Positions 27,153 through 35,124 of a DNA stretch of 64,000 bases are shown piece after piece. The notes under the pieces were generated by a model. The model was not told where the DNA came from and ran no database searches. It saw only the letters and a list, made by a program, of their open reading frames with translations. Source of the stretch: Tahibacter aquaticus (GTDB lineage: Bacteria; Pseudomonadota; Gammaproteobacteria; Xanthomonadales; Rhodanobacteraceae); the NCBI RefSeq assembly GCF_004363655.1, contig NZ_SNZH01000013.1:124001-188000 (forward strand). Reading direction: 5' to 3'. Both the position numbers and the translations under genes were made by a program. Every line of letters starts with the position of its first letter. Position 1 is the stretch's first letter.

Positions 27153-27572
27153 CTAGCCACCGCGCGGCGCCTTGTCCGCACCGGCGTGGCCATAGCCCAC
27201 GGCAAGCAGACAGGCGATCAGCAATACGCTGTATTCCATGCCATTGCGCCCCAACCCGACCACGAACCAACCGGCCGGCGCATGCACCAGCACAATGCCG
27301 ACGAGGTAGATGGCACCGTAAAGCAGGCATAACGGCCGCACCAGGCGGCCCCAGGCCAGCAGCGGCGTGCCGGCGATCTCCACCGCGGTAACGCCGACGG
27401 CGATGGCCATGCCCAGCGGGAAACCCAGGCCATCCAGCCAGCTGCCGAACGGCGCAACACCGCCGTAGTACCAGCGCGCCCAGCCATGGGCAGCAATCAG
27501 TCCAGCCAGTAGCAAACGTATTGCGATCAGGCTGTGTGTGGCACGTTGCGGCGATGCGAGGGCGAACGACAT
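27153..27572 (-). CDS. DoxX-like small integral membrane protein
   Basis: A 139-residue protein with four hydrophobic segments (about 14-30, 52-72, 78-98, 108-128). The motif HGWARWYYGGVAPFGSWLDGLGFPLG near residue 29 fits the DoxX family, small membrane proteins linked to thiol/oxidative-stress or quinone functions. It is transcribed toward cysK and appears monocistronic. The exact role is unknown. Confidence 0.75.
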   Translation of the reverse strand: MSFALASPQRATHSLIAIRLLLAGLIAAHGWARWYYGGVAPFGSWLDGLGFPLGMAIAVGVTAVEIAGTPLLAWGRLVRPLCLLYGAIYLVGIVLVHAPAGWFVVGLGRNGMEYSVLLIACLLAVGYGHAGADKAPRGG

Positions 27573-27738
27573 GAAGGGGGCTCCGCTGATCGGTCAGGCA
27601 CCGATCACGCCAGCCCCGCGCGCCGCACGCAAGTCATGCACACAGGCAACAGGCGCATTCGCTCAATCGCGGCAACACGGGCCTTAGCCACTACGAGCCA
27701 TCAGCGACCTGCCGCGCCATAGTCCGAAACAATCTGAA

Positions 27739-28239
27739 CTACGAACTCTTCGCTGCTGCCGGCGTGGGCGCGGCGCCTGTCGCGTCGCAACCGGCCAGAA
27801 CCTGGCTGCGCTGTGCTTCCACGCGTGCCCGCTGTTCCGGCGTGCCGCGCACGGGCGGCAGATTCAGCGGCAAGGTCACCCGCGTCAGCACTGGCGTAAG
27901 CGCCTGGTTGTTCGAGGCCGGCGCATAGCGCAGGCTTTTGATCGCCGATGTGGCCACTACGCCCAGGTCGCCCATCGGCACCAGCTTCTCCAGCACCACG
28001 TCGCTGGTACTGCCGTCGGCATTGATCACGTAGCGCACCACGGCGCAGCTGGGCGTGTGCAGGTTGACGCCGGTATTCGGCACCAGCGCTTCCATCGCGT
28101 CGCTGGCGACGAGCCAGTATTTGGCCAGATCCTTGGCAGCGACCGGACGTGGTTCGTTTTGCGCCAGCGCGGCCGCAGCACCTAGCGCCAGAAGCGCACC
28201 GGCGGCGAGAAAAAGCGAAGGAGACAGCGGGCGGCGCAT
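27739..28239 (-). CDS. Exported TonB-C-like protein (paralogue 2)
   Basis: A 166-residue protein with a signal peptide (cleavage near AAALAQ, ~residue 27). The mature part has the TonB C-terminal fold pattern: CAVVRYVINADGSTSDVVLEKL, then AIKSLRYAPA. It lacks the N-terminal anchor and proline spacer of a true TonB, so it cannot couple to ExbBD in the usual way. The ATG at 28239 was taken; a TTG seven codons upstream is possible. It lies 39 bp downstream of a second gene of the same type, likely an operon. Confidence 0.75.
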   Translation of the reverse strand: MRRPLSPSLFLAAGALLALGAAAALAQNEPRPVAAKDLAKYWLVASDAMEALVPNTGVNLHTPSCAVVRYVINADGSTSDVVLEKLVPMGDLGVVATSAIKSLRYAPASNNQALTPVLTRVTLPLNLPPVRGTPEQRARVEAQRSQVLAGCDATGAAPTPAAAKSS

Positions 28240-28278
28240 GGGAATACTCGCTACCCGCAAAGGCGCGGGTGTTGCAGA

Positions 28279-28827
28279 TCAGGGGTCGGAAAGCTTTCGC
28301 ATTGTCGCTGGAAAATCCTCGATGACACAACGCTGCATGAGGGATTCGCCCCTTTCCTCGGTGGTCTTGGCCGAGCCTTCGGTCGAGTTCGGCGCAAAGG
28401 TGGTCAAGCCGTTTTCATCCGGCAGAGCATCTGCGGCGTAGCGGTCTTTGGTCGGGGCCAGCGTAAAGGTGGTGATGTCGTAGGTATAGACCGGCCGGGG
28501 CCGGCCGACCGGCGCATAGCGCAGTTTCCCGGCCCAGATTTTCGTTGCGTCGCCAAAGCCTCTGGCCTGCTCTTCTTCGGCACCGTTCACAACGACACGC
28601 AACACCTGCACATCGCTGGTGCTGCCGTCGGCCTCGATCTGGAAACCTACCGCGACACAGCCCATCTTGCCCGCCTGCAGATTCTCCGCCGGATAAAACG
28701 GAGGGTTGTCCTCGGCATTGGCCAATGTCCACAGATCAGCAATTTTTTCCCGATCGCGGAATTCAATGGGAGCCGTGGCGGACAACGGCAACGTTGCAGA
28801 CAACAGCAGCGGCAGGAAGAGCGGCAT
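28279..28827 (-). CDS. Exported TonB-C-like protein (paralogue 1)
   Basis: A 182-residue exported protein. The ATG at 28827 is preferred because GAGGAA lies 7 bp upstream and a signal peptide (PLFLPLLLSATLPLSA) begins there; an ATG at 28842 is in frame. The mature domain repeats the TonB-C-like pattern: CVAVGFQIEADGSTSDVQVL, then AGKLRYAPVGRPRP. It ends with a C-terminal tail not shared with the next gene. The pair probably arose by duplication. Its role is unknown. Confidence 0.75.
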   Translation of the reverse strand: MPLFLPLLLSATLPLSATAPIEFRDREKIADLWTLANAEDNPPFYPAENLQAGKMGCVAVGFQIEADGSTSDVQVLRVVVNGAEEEQARGFGDATKIWAGKLRYAPVGRPRPVYTYDITTFTLAPTKDRYAADALPDENGLTTFAPNSTEGSAKTTEERGESLMQRCVIEDFPATMRKLSDP

Positions 28828-29090
28828 GGAGAAATTCCTCATCGGCGAGGCGCCAAGGCTAACTCATGGCTGCCACGCCGCCGCAAGCGTATGCCCACCC
28901 TAGCAGTGCTGCATTCAGCAATCGAAATGAAACCTTATGGAATATGACTGCTGCCGGCGAATAGCTCGCTAGCAAAAAAAATAACGATCTTTCTACAAAA
29001 ATCCAATGCTGCTACTGCATCAGGCCACATGTAGGTCCAGTCGTCCTCATGTGATCGTTTCTGGCTCGGCTGCACCGACAGCCACTGCGC

Positions 29091-30551
29091 TCAAAGCTCG
29101 CCCAGCCCTTCCGCCAGCCCGCCAGCCCCCACCCGCAACAGCTTCATCGTATTCGTACCGCCCAGGCGTCCGGTATGGTCGCCGGTGGTGATGACGACGC
29201 GGTCGTTCTCTGCCAGCCGCCCCAGGTTGAACAGGTGCTGGATCGCCGCACGCGTCGCATGTGCCGGATCGACACCGCGGGCGTCGAATTCGATCGGATA
29301 GACATCGCGGTACAGCTGCATGCGCTTGCGTGCCGGGGCGCTGCGCGACAGTGCGTAGATCGGCACGGCCGAGCGATAGCGCGACAGCCATTGCGCGGTG
29401 GCGCCGGATTCGGTCAGCGCAACGATGGCGCGGGGGTTCACCTGTGTAGAAAGAAACATTGCCGACATGGCGATGGCCTGGTCGGTGCGGTCGATGCGGT
29501 GCATGCCGGGCTGGAAGCCTTCCAGCGGCTCGAACTGGCGCTCGGCGCCGAGGCAGACGCGGCGCATGGCTGCAACGGCCTTGTCCGGATGGCGGCCGGC
29601 CGCGGTTTCCTGGCTCAGCATCACGGCGTCGGTGCCGTCGATCACGGCATTGGCCACGTCCAGCACTTCGGCGCGGGTGGGAATCGGCGATTCGACCATG
29701 GACTGCAGCATCTGCGTGGCGGTGATGACGACGCAGTTGCGTACCAATGCCTCGCGGATGATCTTCTTCTGCAAGCCTGGCAACTCGGCATCGCCGATTT
29801 CCACGCCGAGGTCGCCACGCGCAACCATCACGGCATCGGAGGCATCGATGATTTCGCCGAGTACGTCGATGGCCTCGGCGCGTTCGATCTTCGCCACCAG
29901 CGCGCCCTGCCCGGCCGCCGCGCGCAGCAGGCGGCGCGCTTCGTTCATGTCGTTGGCGCTCTTGGCGAACGATACGGCGAGGAAGTCGGCGCCCAGTTCG
30001 GCGGCCAGCTTGATGTCGGCGCGGTCCTTGTCGCTGAGCGCGGCAATCGACAGGCCGCCGCCGAGGCGATTGAGGCCTTTGCGGTCCGACAGCGCGCCGC
30101 CATACAACACCTGGCAGCGCACTTCGGTGTCGACCACTTCCAGCACGGTCAGGGAAATCAGGCCGTCGTCAAGCAGCAAGGTATCGCCGGTCTTCACGTC
30201 GTTGGGCAGGCCGAGATAGCTCACGCCGACGCGGTTCTCGTCGCCCGGCGCCGCATCGGCGCGGCAGTCCAGCACGAACGGCTGGCCGGGTTCGAGCATG
30301 ATGCGACCTTTGGCAAACTTCTCGATGCGGATCTTGGGGCCTTGCAGATCGGCCAGGATGCCGACTTCGCGGCCCAGTTCGTCGGCCGCTTCGCGGGCTT
30401 CCCGGGCGCGCCGCACATGATCGGCGGCGGCGCCGTGGGACAGGTTCAGGCGGACGATGTCGACGCCTTCCTCGATGATGCGTTTGAGCATGCCGGGGGC
30501 ATCGGTAGCCGGGCCCAGGGTGGCGATGATCTTGGTGCGGCGGATCTGCAT
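29091..30551 (-). CDS. pyk: Pyruvate kinase
   Basis: A 486-residue glycolytic enzyme converting phosphoenolpyruvate and ADP to pyruvate and ATP. The N-terminus RRTKIIATLGPA and RLNLSHG, the B domain, the active-site region LVAKIERAEA with catalytic Lys, the Mg-binding MVARGDLGVEI, and ATQMLQSM / NAVIDGTDAVMLSQETA are all present. The ATG at 30551 matches the family start. The C-terminal domain is complete. It appears monocistronic and lies downstream of the nuclease gene on the same strand. Confidence 0.96.
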   Translation of the reverse strand: MQIRRTKIIATLGPATDAPGMLKRIIEEGVDIVRLNLSHGAAADHVRRAREAREAADELGREVGILADLQGPKIRIEKFAKGRIMLEPGQPFVLDCRADAAPGDENRVGVSYLGLPNDVKTGDTLLLDDGLISLTVLEVVDTEVRCQVLYGGALSDRKGLNRLGGGLSIAALSDKDRADIKLAAELGADFLAVSFAKSANDMNEARRLLRAAAGQGALVAKIERAEAIDVLGEIIDASDAVMVARGDLGVEIGDAELPGLQKKIIREALVRNCVVITATQMLQSMVESPIPTRAEVLDVANAVIDGTDAVMLSQETAAGRHPDKAVAAMRRVCLGAERQFEPLEGFQPGMHRIDRTDQAIAMSAMFLSTQVNPRAIVALTESGATAQWLSRYRSAVPIYALSRSAPARKRMQLYRDVYPIEFDARGVDPAHATRAAIQHLFNLGRLAENDRVVITTGDHTGRLGGTNTMKLLRVGAGGLAEGLGEL

Positions 30552-30719
30552 GGGGCTTGGTCTTTGCGTCGTTTTGAGTGCAGCAAAACTAGCACAAGCC
30601 TGTGCCGCAATCGCGCGCGCCAATCGATTCGTGCCGCCAGCCGTGGCGGCATCAGCGCCTTGTCCCGCGCGACATGCACTGCAGCACGCATTCCACTTCG
30701 CTGCAGAGGCGGCGCCGCC

Positions 30720-31520
30720 TCAGTCGCGGCTGCCGCCCAGCACGCGTTCGAGCACCGCATCCAGGCGCGCTGCGGCCAGTTGCATGCGCCGTTCGGCCAC
30801 CGGCAGTTCCCGCGCGAGGTAGGCCTCGTCGATGCTGTTGCCTTCAGGGTAGACGCCTTCGTCGCGCACCACGCGGCAGGATTCTTCCGCCCATTGCGCC
30901 GGCCCCGTCCTGTCGGCCGGCTTTACCCCAGGCGCGAGCCGGCGCACATAGTCGGGCCAGCGCAGACCGGCGCTCTTGAGCAGCAGCGAATCCCAGACGC
31001 CGTGCAGGTTCCAGTTTTCCCGGCCGTAGCGCAGTTGCACGGTGTTGCCACCCTTGTCGCGCTTGAAGCTCGCATGCAGCGGCTGGTGTACGTCGGCAAT
31101 GAAGTGCACGACGAAACGCAATGCATCGGCACGTTCGGCACGCGGGCGCGAGCGGTCGCCGAGGATTTTCTCGTAGCGCTCTATCGCCGCGACGACGCAT
31201 TCGCCCTTGCGGCAATCGCGCTGCGGCACGTAGCTGCACTGGCCGCTGGCAAAATTCACGTAGTGCATTTTTCCAGTACTGCGATAGCGTGCCGGATCGG
31301 TGTCGCGCAGATCGTCGGCCCAGGTGGCTACGTCGACCAGGGTGCTTTCGTTGTCCGGCTCCAGCAACTGGCGCACCTGTTTCTGCACGGCGGGCGAGAG
31401 GTGCTCCTGGGCCAGTCCGGCGACGGTGCGGTGGCCTATAGGCCCCCAGGCCAGCAGCGGTGCGGATGCCGCCAGGGCGGCCACGGCAAACAAGATGACA
31501 GCGCTACGCTGCAGGCACAT
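30720..31520 (-). CDS. Secreted S1/P1-type nuclease
   Basis: A 266-residue exported zinc nuclease. After a signal peptide ending LLA, the mature chain begins WGPIGHR, whose N-terminal Trp and His bind zinc in this family. Further ligands lie in ATWADDLRD, HYVNF, HFIADVHQPLHA and NLHGVWD. P1-type enzymes cut single-stranded DNA and RNA and remove 3' phosphates, here probably for nutrient acquisition outside the cytoplasm. The ATG at 31520 follows GGAG at 6 bp. Cysteines (CSYVPQRDCRKGEC) suggest disulfides. Confidence 0.92.
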   Translation of the reverse strand: MCLQRSAVILFAVAALAASAPLLAWGPIGHRTVAGLAQEHLSPAVQKQVRQLLEPDNESTLVDVATWADDLRDTDPARYRSTGKMHYVNFASGQCSYVPQRDCRKGECVVAAIERYEKILGDRSRPRAERADALRFVVHFIADVHQPLHASFKRDKGGNTVQLRYGRENWNLHGVWDSLLLKSAGLRWPDYVRRLAPGVKPADRTGPAQWAEESCRVVRDEGVYPEGNSIDEAYLARELPVAERRMQLAAARLDAVLERVLGGSRD

Positions 31521-31651
31521 GGCCAGCTCCGGCAAAGACAGGCGCTGGAGTCTGCCAGCCGCTACCACGGCGGGCAATGCGCACAGGCAAATCGCGCCAC
31601 CAGCGCTGGAGTCGCAGCGGTGCACGCAGGTGCGGCGCAGGACGTGGCCGG

Positions 31652-32521
31652 CTAGGACAGCGGAATCTTCAGGAAGGAAACGCCGTTCGCCTGCGGCGGC
31701 GGCAGCTTGCCGGCGCGGATATTCACCTGCAGCGCGGCATACAGCAGCCGCGGCGGCGGCAGGCCGGCATCGCGCGCGTGGCGCAGGGCGACGTAGTCGG
31801 CTTCGGCGGTATCGCGGCGCACTTGCGCATTGCCGCTGCGCTGTTCGACCAGGTCGACCATTTCGCGCGGCTCTGCATCTTTGGGTGGATAGTCGTGGCA
31901 AAGATAGAGCTGCGTCTGCGCGGGCAGGCTGTACAGGCGCTGGATGGAACGAAACTGCGCCACTGCATCGCCGCCCGGAAAATCGCAGCGACCAGTGCCG
32001 GCCGCGGGCGAGAACACGGTATCGCCGACGAACACCGCGTCGCCGATGCGATAGCTCATGCCGTCGCTGGTATGGCCGGGCGTGGCCAGGGCCTCGATGA
32101 CCAGTTCGCCCAGCGCGAGCGAATCGCCGTCGTCGATCAACTGGTCGAAGTCGCTGCCGTCGGCAGGGAATTCATCGCCGAGCTGGAACACCTGCCGCCA
32201 ATGCGCCTGCACCCCGACAATGCCGCGGCCTATGCCAGTGCGCGCCGGCATGCCTTCGGCCTGCAGCTGGCGCTTGAGCCAGTCTGCGCCGCTCAGGTGA
32301 TCGGCATGGGCATGGGTTTCGAGTATCCACTCCACGCGCAGCCGATGCGCATGCACTGCAGCAAGAATGGCCTGGGCCGATTCGCTGCAGATACGGCCGG
32401 AAACGCTGTCGAAATCCAGCACCGGATCGATGATAGCCGCGGCAGTGCCGTCGCCATTGCTGGCCAGGTGCGACCAGGTCGACGTGGCGCTGTGGAAATA
32501 GGATTGGATCTGCAACGGCAT
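31652..32521 (-). CDS. Metallo-beta-lactamase fold hydrolase, ETHE1/Blh-like
   Basis: A 289-residue MBL-fold protein with metal motif THAHADHLSG (His70, His72, Asp74, His75), ATPGHTSDG, the ETHE1-like GTGRCDFPGGD and the late HDYPP. Members include persulfide dioxygenases (oxidising glutathione persulfide to sulfite) and Blh proteins of sulfide detoxification. The sulfur-assimilation genes at 23-27 kb fit but are not adjacent. No rhodanese domain is fused. Substrate is inferred from the family only. Confidence 0.85.
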   Translation of the reverse strand: MPLQIQSYFHSATSTWSHLASNGDGTAAAIIDPVLDFDSVSGRICSESAQAILAAVHAHRLRVEWILETHAHADHLSGADWLKRQLQAEGMPARTGIGRGIVGVQAHWRQVFQLGDEFPADGSDFDQLIDDGDSLALGELVIEALATPGHTSDGMSYRIGDAVFVGDTVFSPAAGTGRCDFPGGDAVAQFRSIQRLYSLPAQTQLYLCHDYPPKDAEPREMVDLVEQRSGNAQVRRDTAEADYVALRHARDAGLPPPRLLYAALQVNIRAGKLPPPQANGVSFLKIPLS

Positions 32522-32653
32522 CGCACACTCCGCTTCCGGTCGCGCGATTGTTGCCTGAAAGCCCCCGCCGGGTGCAATGAGTGCGACAGCAGGTGCGACT
32601 ATGCGGCGACTGGGGACTACAGGGTTCTGGCGGGGCGGCGGGTATCGCCATGG

Positions 32654-32783
32654 CGACGCCGCAATTCGCCTGCGGCTCATCGCACCCTGCCAAGACCACT
32701 ACGAGGGCACCACAAAGGCTTCCTGCGAACGCGTGCCGAGCCTCGCGCAGGGTTGGTGCATGAGCGCAGCGAATTGCATCGCC
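32654..32783. repeat. Intergenic repeat locus d (two copies, - then +)
   Basis: An inverted copy at 32654-32691 contains GCAATTCGCCTGCGGCTCAT, and a direct copy at 32748-32783 contains GCATGAGCGCAGCGAATTGC. They lie between the MBL gene start and the end of the antitoxin-like gene, and are of the same family as loci at 3079, 10910 and 26995. Confidence 0.75.
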
Positions 32784-32798
32784 TGCGCTGCGCCCCAA

Positions 32799-33356
32799 TC
32801 AGTAGACGCCGTGCTCCAGCCGCATCAGTTCGTTCACCACGGCTTCGCGGTCGCCGACCATCAATACCTCCAGCGGCGAACGCTGGTTCAGATGGTGGTT
32901 GCGCGAGGAAAACCAGGCCGCCGCGATGACACTGTTGCCAAGCACGTGGGTGCCGAGCTGGACCAGGCTGTCGTCGACGATGCGCAAGGTTTCGTACAGG
33001 CCCAGGGCGCGGCGCGCGAACGCTTCTTGCGCCGCCTGCAGCTCGCCACGGGCAGCACGGGCCTGGCGCGCGAGGTCGGCCAGCACGGCATTGTTGGACT
33101 GGTGTGCCGGAACGTTGAACGCGTTCGGTGGAGTGGCCGGGCGGCCAAGACTCGGATTCGGAGTTACCGGTGCCCGCGCCGTCGGCGCTGCGGGCGGCAG
33201 GGGTGCGCGCGGTTGCTGCGCAGCGGGTTGGGCCGGAGCAGCCGGAGCACGCGGCGGCGGAGCAGCCGGAGGACGCGGACTCGTTGCGGCAGGCGCCGGT
33301 GCGGACTCGGGCAGGCTCGAAGGCCAGTTCATCCACGTCGAACGCTGAGTCGACAT
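32799..33356 (-). CDS. Protein with MbcA/ParS/Xre-type toxin-binding domain and Ala/Pro-rich N-terminus
   Basis: A 185-residue protein, started at the ATG at 33356 behind GGAGG. Residues ~15-95 are low complexity, rich in alanine, proline and arginine. Residues ~100-185 match the C-terminal domain of MbcA/ParS/Xre antitoxins (DUF2384): ALGLYETLRIVDDSL, AAAWFSSRNHHLN, SPLEVLMVGDREAVVNELMRLEHGVY. Such antitoxins normally sit beside a RES-domain NAD-degrading toxin, but neither neighbour is one. The usual N-terminal helix-turn-helix is also absent. It may be an orphan or a domesticated regulator. Confidence 0.75.
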   Translation of the reverse strand: MSTQRSTWMNWPSSLPESAPAPAATSPRPPAAPPPRAPAAPAQPAAQQPRAPLPPAAPTARAPVTPNPSLGRPATPPNAFNVPAHQSNNAVLADLARQARAARGELQAAQEAFARRALGLYETLRIVDDSLVQLGTHVLGNSVIAAAWFSSRNHHLNQRSPLEVLMVGDREAVVNELMRLEHGVY

Positions 33357-33817
33357 ATCGCCTCCAGACAGGGCCAAACAAACCAGCCTGCACGCGGGTG
33401 AGCGTCCGGGCCAGCCACCGATGATTGCTGCGGTCAGCCCCTGCCCGACCTTCACTTCCGTACCGCGCCGCGAGCTTAGCACCGCAACGGCTACGAAGGC
33501 GTGCCCACGATAGCGTTTCCTTTTGCCGCCCAACTGCGTTGTGGCGCACGAACCGGACGCAAGCGGACAAGCGGCCAGATTTGGGCGGCGGACGCGAGCC
33601 TTGGCATCCGCGCTTCGGCCCTGTCGTGTCCGCCAGCTACGGCGGGGGAGCGCGATGGTCCTGCCCTGGAGAAACTCCGAACACGTCGGATTTTGCCGCC
33701 TGCGTGAGCCGGAGGCGGCCAAGCCCCTGCGATGCAAGGGCTTGGCGGGGTTGCGAAGACAGGCAGCCGGCTACAAGAGCCGTTCACTCGACACTTGCTC
33801 AGACTTAACTTGCCACT
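33357..33817. other. 461-bp gap, no gene seen
   Basis: I find no convincing coding region; open frames on both strands read as antisense-like, arginine-rich translations. An inverted repeat (GCCAAGCCC at 33718-33726 with GGGCTTGGC at 33738-33746) could form a 9-bp stem past the end of the HEAT-repeat gene on the minus strand, but lacks a T-tract. Confidence 0.45.
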
Positions 33818-34801
33818 TCAGTTCAGTACCTGGTCGAGAAAGGCCAGCGCCTCGTCCGAGCCCGACTGGCCCAGCCAGAACAAGGCTTTCTGCTTCACAT
33901 CGCGGGGATAGTGGCCGCGCAGAACCTCGATCAGGGCCTGGTCGCCGGCTTTGTCGGGCAGTTGCGACAGGGCAAATACCGCCTGCTCGCGCACGTCGGC
34001 TTCCTGCTCCTTGTCGAGCAGGCCAAGAATGTCCTTGCCCGCACGCGAATCTTTCATCTGGGCCATCCAGAACATGGCCTGGCTGCGCACTTCGCCGGCG
34101 CGGTCATTGCGTGCACTGGCCAGCAGCTTGGGGTAGGTGTCGAATTCCTCGGCCTGGGACAGCACGAACAAGGCGTGGCGGCGAATATCTTCGTCGGCGT
34201 CGTCGCGGGCAAAGCCTTCGACCGCGGCCACGCCCTGGGCGCCGCGTGCCTGGCCCAGCCAGAACAATGCCGTTTCGCGGCGTTTTTCCGGCTGGCCGGC
34301 TGCGGCCAGGCGCAGCAGCGCCTGCTGCGCGGCGCTGTCGGCATGGAAGGCCAGGGCCATCACGGTTTCGTCGCCGATGTGTTTGGCGTCGCTGCCGCCG
34401 GCGACCTGGCGTTCCAGCCAGGCGACGCTGTCAGCTGCAGCCACGGCAGGCAGCGGGCGCAAGACCTGTCGCGTATTCACCGGACAGGTGGCCGCGTAGG
34501 CGCGGATCTTGTCGACCTTGCCGTGGCTGACATGGGCATACACGGTGAGTTGGTCGGTCGATGCCGGCTTGGCCTGGGAATTCCGGGAGCCGACGCTGAC
34601 GCTCCAGTTGCCACCGTCGAGATCGCAGCCAATGCGGTCGACGCCGCCGCGGTTGAGGTCATAGCAGCAGGGTTCGCCGGCATCCGCGACTTTGCTCACT
34701 TGCCAGCTGGTCCAGCCGTCGCTGCCGGCGATCTGGCTGGCGAGGTCGGCGGCGTTGGCCTGGGGAATCCACAACAGCAGGATGGCGAGGAATTTACGCA
34801 T
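33818..34801 (-). CDS. Exported HEAT-repeat protein 2
   Basis: A 327-residue protein with a signal peptide (RKFLAILLLWIPQANA). Residues ~20-110 form a domain with cysteine pairs (EPCCYDL, IGCDLDGG). From ~125 on, six or so HEAT-like repeats carry a recurring motif (ETALFWLGQARG, HALFVLSQAEE, QAMFWMAQMKD, QAVFALSQLPD, KALFWLGQSGS). HEAT repeats make protein-binding scaffolds, here in the periplasm. It is the last gene in the direction of the sigma/anti-sigma/HEAT cluster, 323 bp after the preceding one. The partner is unknown. Confidence 0.82.
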   Translation of the reverse strand: MRKFLAILLLWIPQANAADLASQIAGSDGWTSWQVSKVADAGEPCCYDLNRGGVDRIGCDLDGGNWSVSVGSRNSQAKPASTDQLTVYAHVSHGKVDKIRAYAATCPVNTRQVLRPLPAVAAADSVAWLERQVAGGSDAKHIGDETVMALAFHADSAAQQALLRLAAAGQPEKRRETALFWLGQARGAQGVAAVEGFARDDADEDIRRHALFVLSQAEEFDTYPKLLASARNDRAGEVRSQAMFWMAQMKDSRAGKDILGLLDKEQEADVREQAVFALSQLPDKAGDQALIEVLRGHYPRDVKQKALFWLGQSGSDEALAFLDQVLN

Positions 34802-35124
34802 GGGAGTTCTCCATAATGGGATTTTCTGGGCGCGGAAAAGCGCGCCGGCGGAAACGCTTGCGGTATGCGATGACGGTGAATAGACCGGAGCACGCTTGCT
34901 GTGCGCCGGTTGAGTCGGGCGCGATTCATGCGGGCGAAAAAATGTCAGCTGGGGTTTGCGGGAAGCCCTGCCCCTTCACCCAAACCCGCTCCCCGAGCGA
35001 GCTTTAGGGAGAGGGCTTTTGCGCCTGAGACATTTCATCCGCATCGCACGTTGGCCCAGAGGACTGTTGGCTGAACCGGCAATTCACTCGAATCGCGCAT
35101 TCAGCAGTAGGCTGCAGGCTGGAA
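34802..35124. other. 323-bp gap between the two HEAT-repeat genes, with C/G-rich hairpin
   Basis: No gene is seen. At 34964-35019, AAGCCCTGCCCC can pair with AGGGAGAGGGCTT, the latter followed by TTG on the plus strand. The hairpin resembles the one at 12018-12066 and the common C-rich/G-rich intergenic elements of related bacteria. It may partly separate expression of the two HEAT genes. Confidence 0.45.

Noticed and set aside
27739-28827. Genuine TonB proteins
   Set aside because: Both have cleavable signal peptides and lack the membrane anchor and proline-rich spacer.
32799-33356. Complete toxin-antitoxin system
   Set aside because: No RES-domain or other toxin-like gene lies next to the antitoxin-like gene.
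33425-33808. Small gene in the gap before the HEAT-repeat gene
   Set aside because: Several overlapping frames are open on both strands, none with a ribosome-binding site or protein-like composition.
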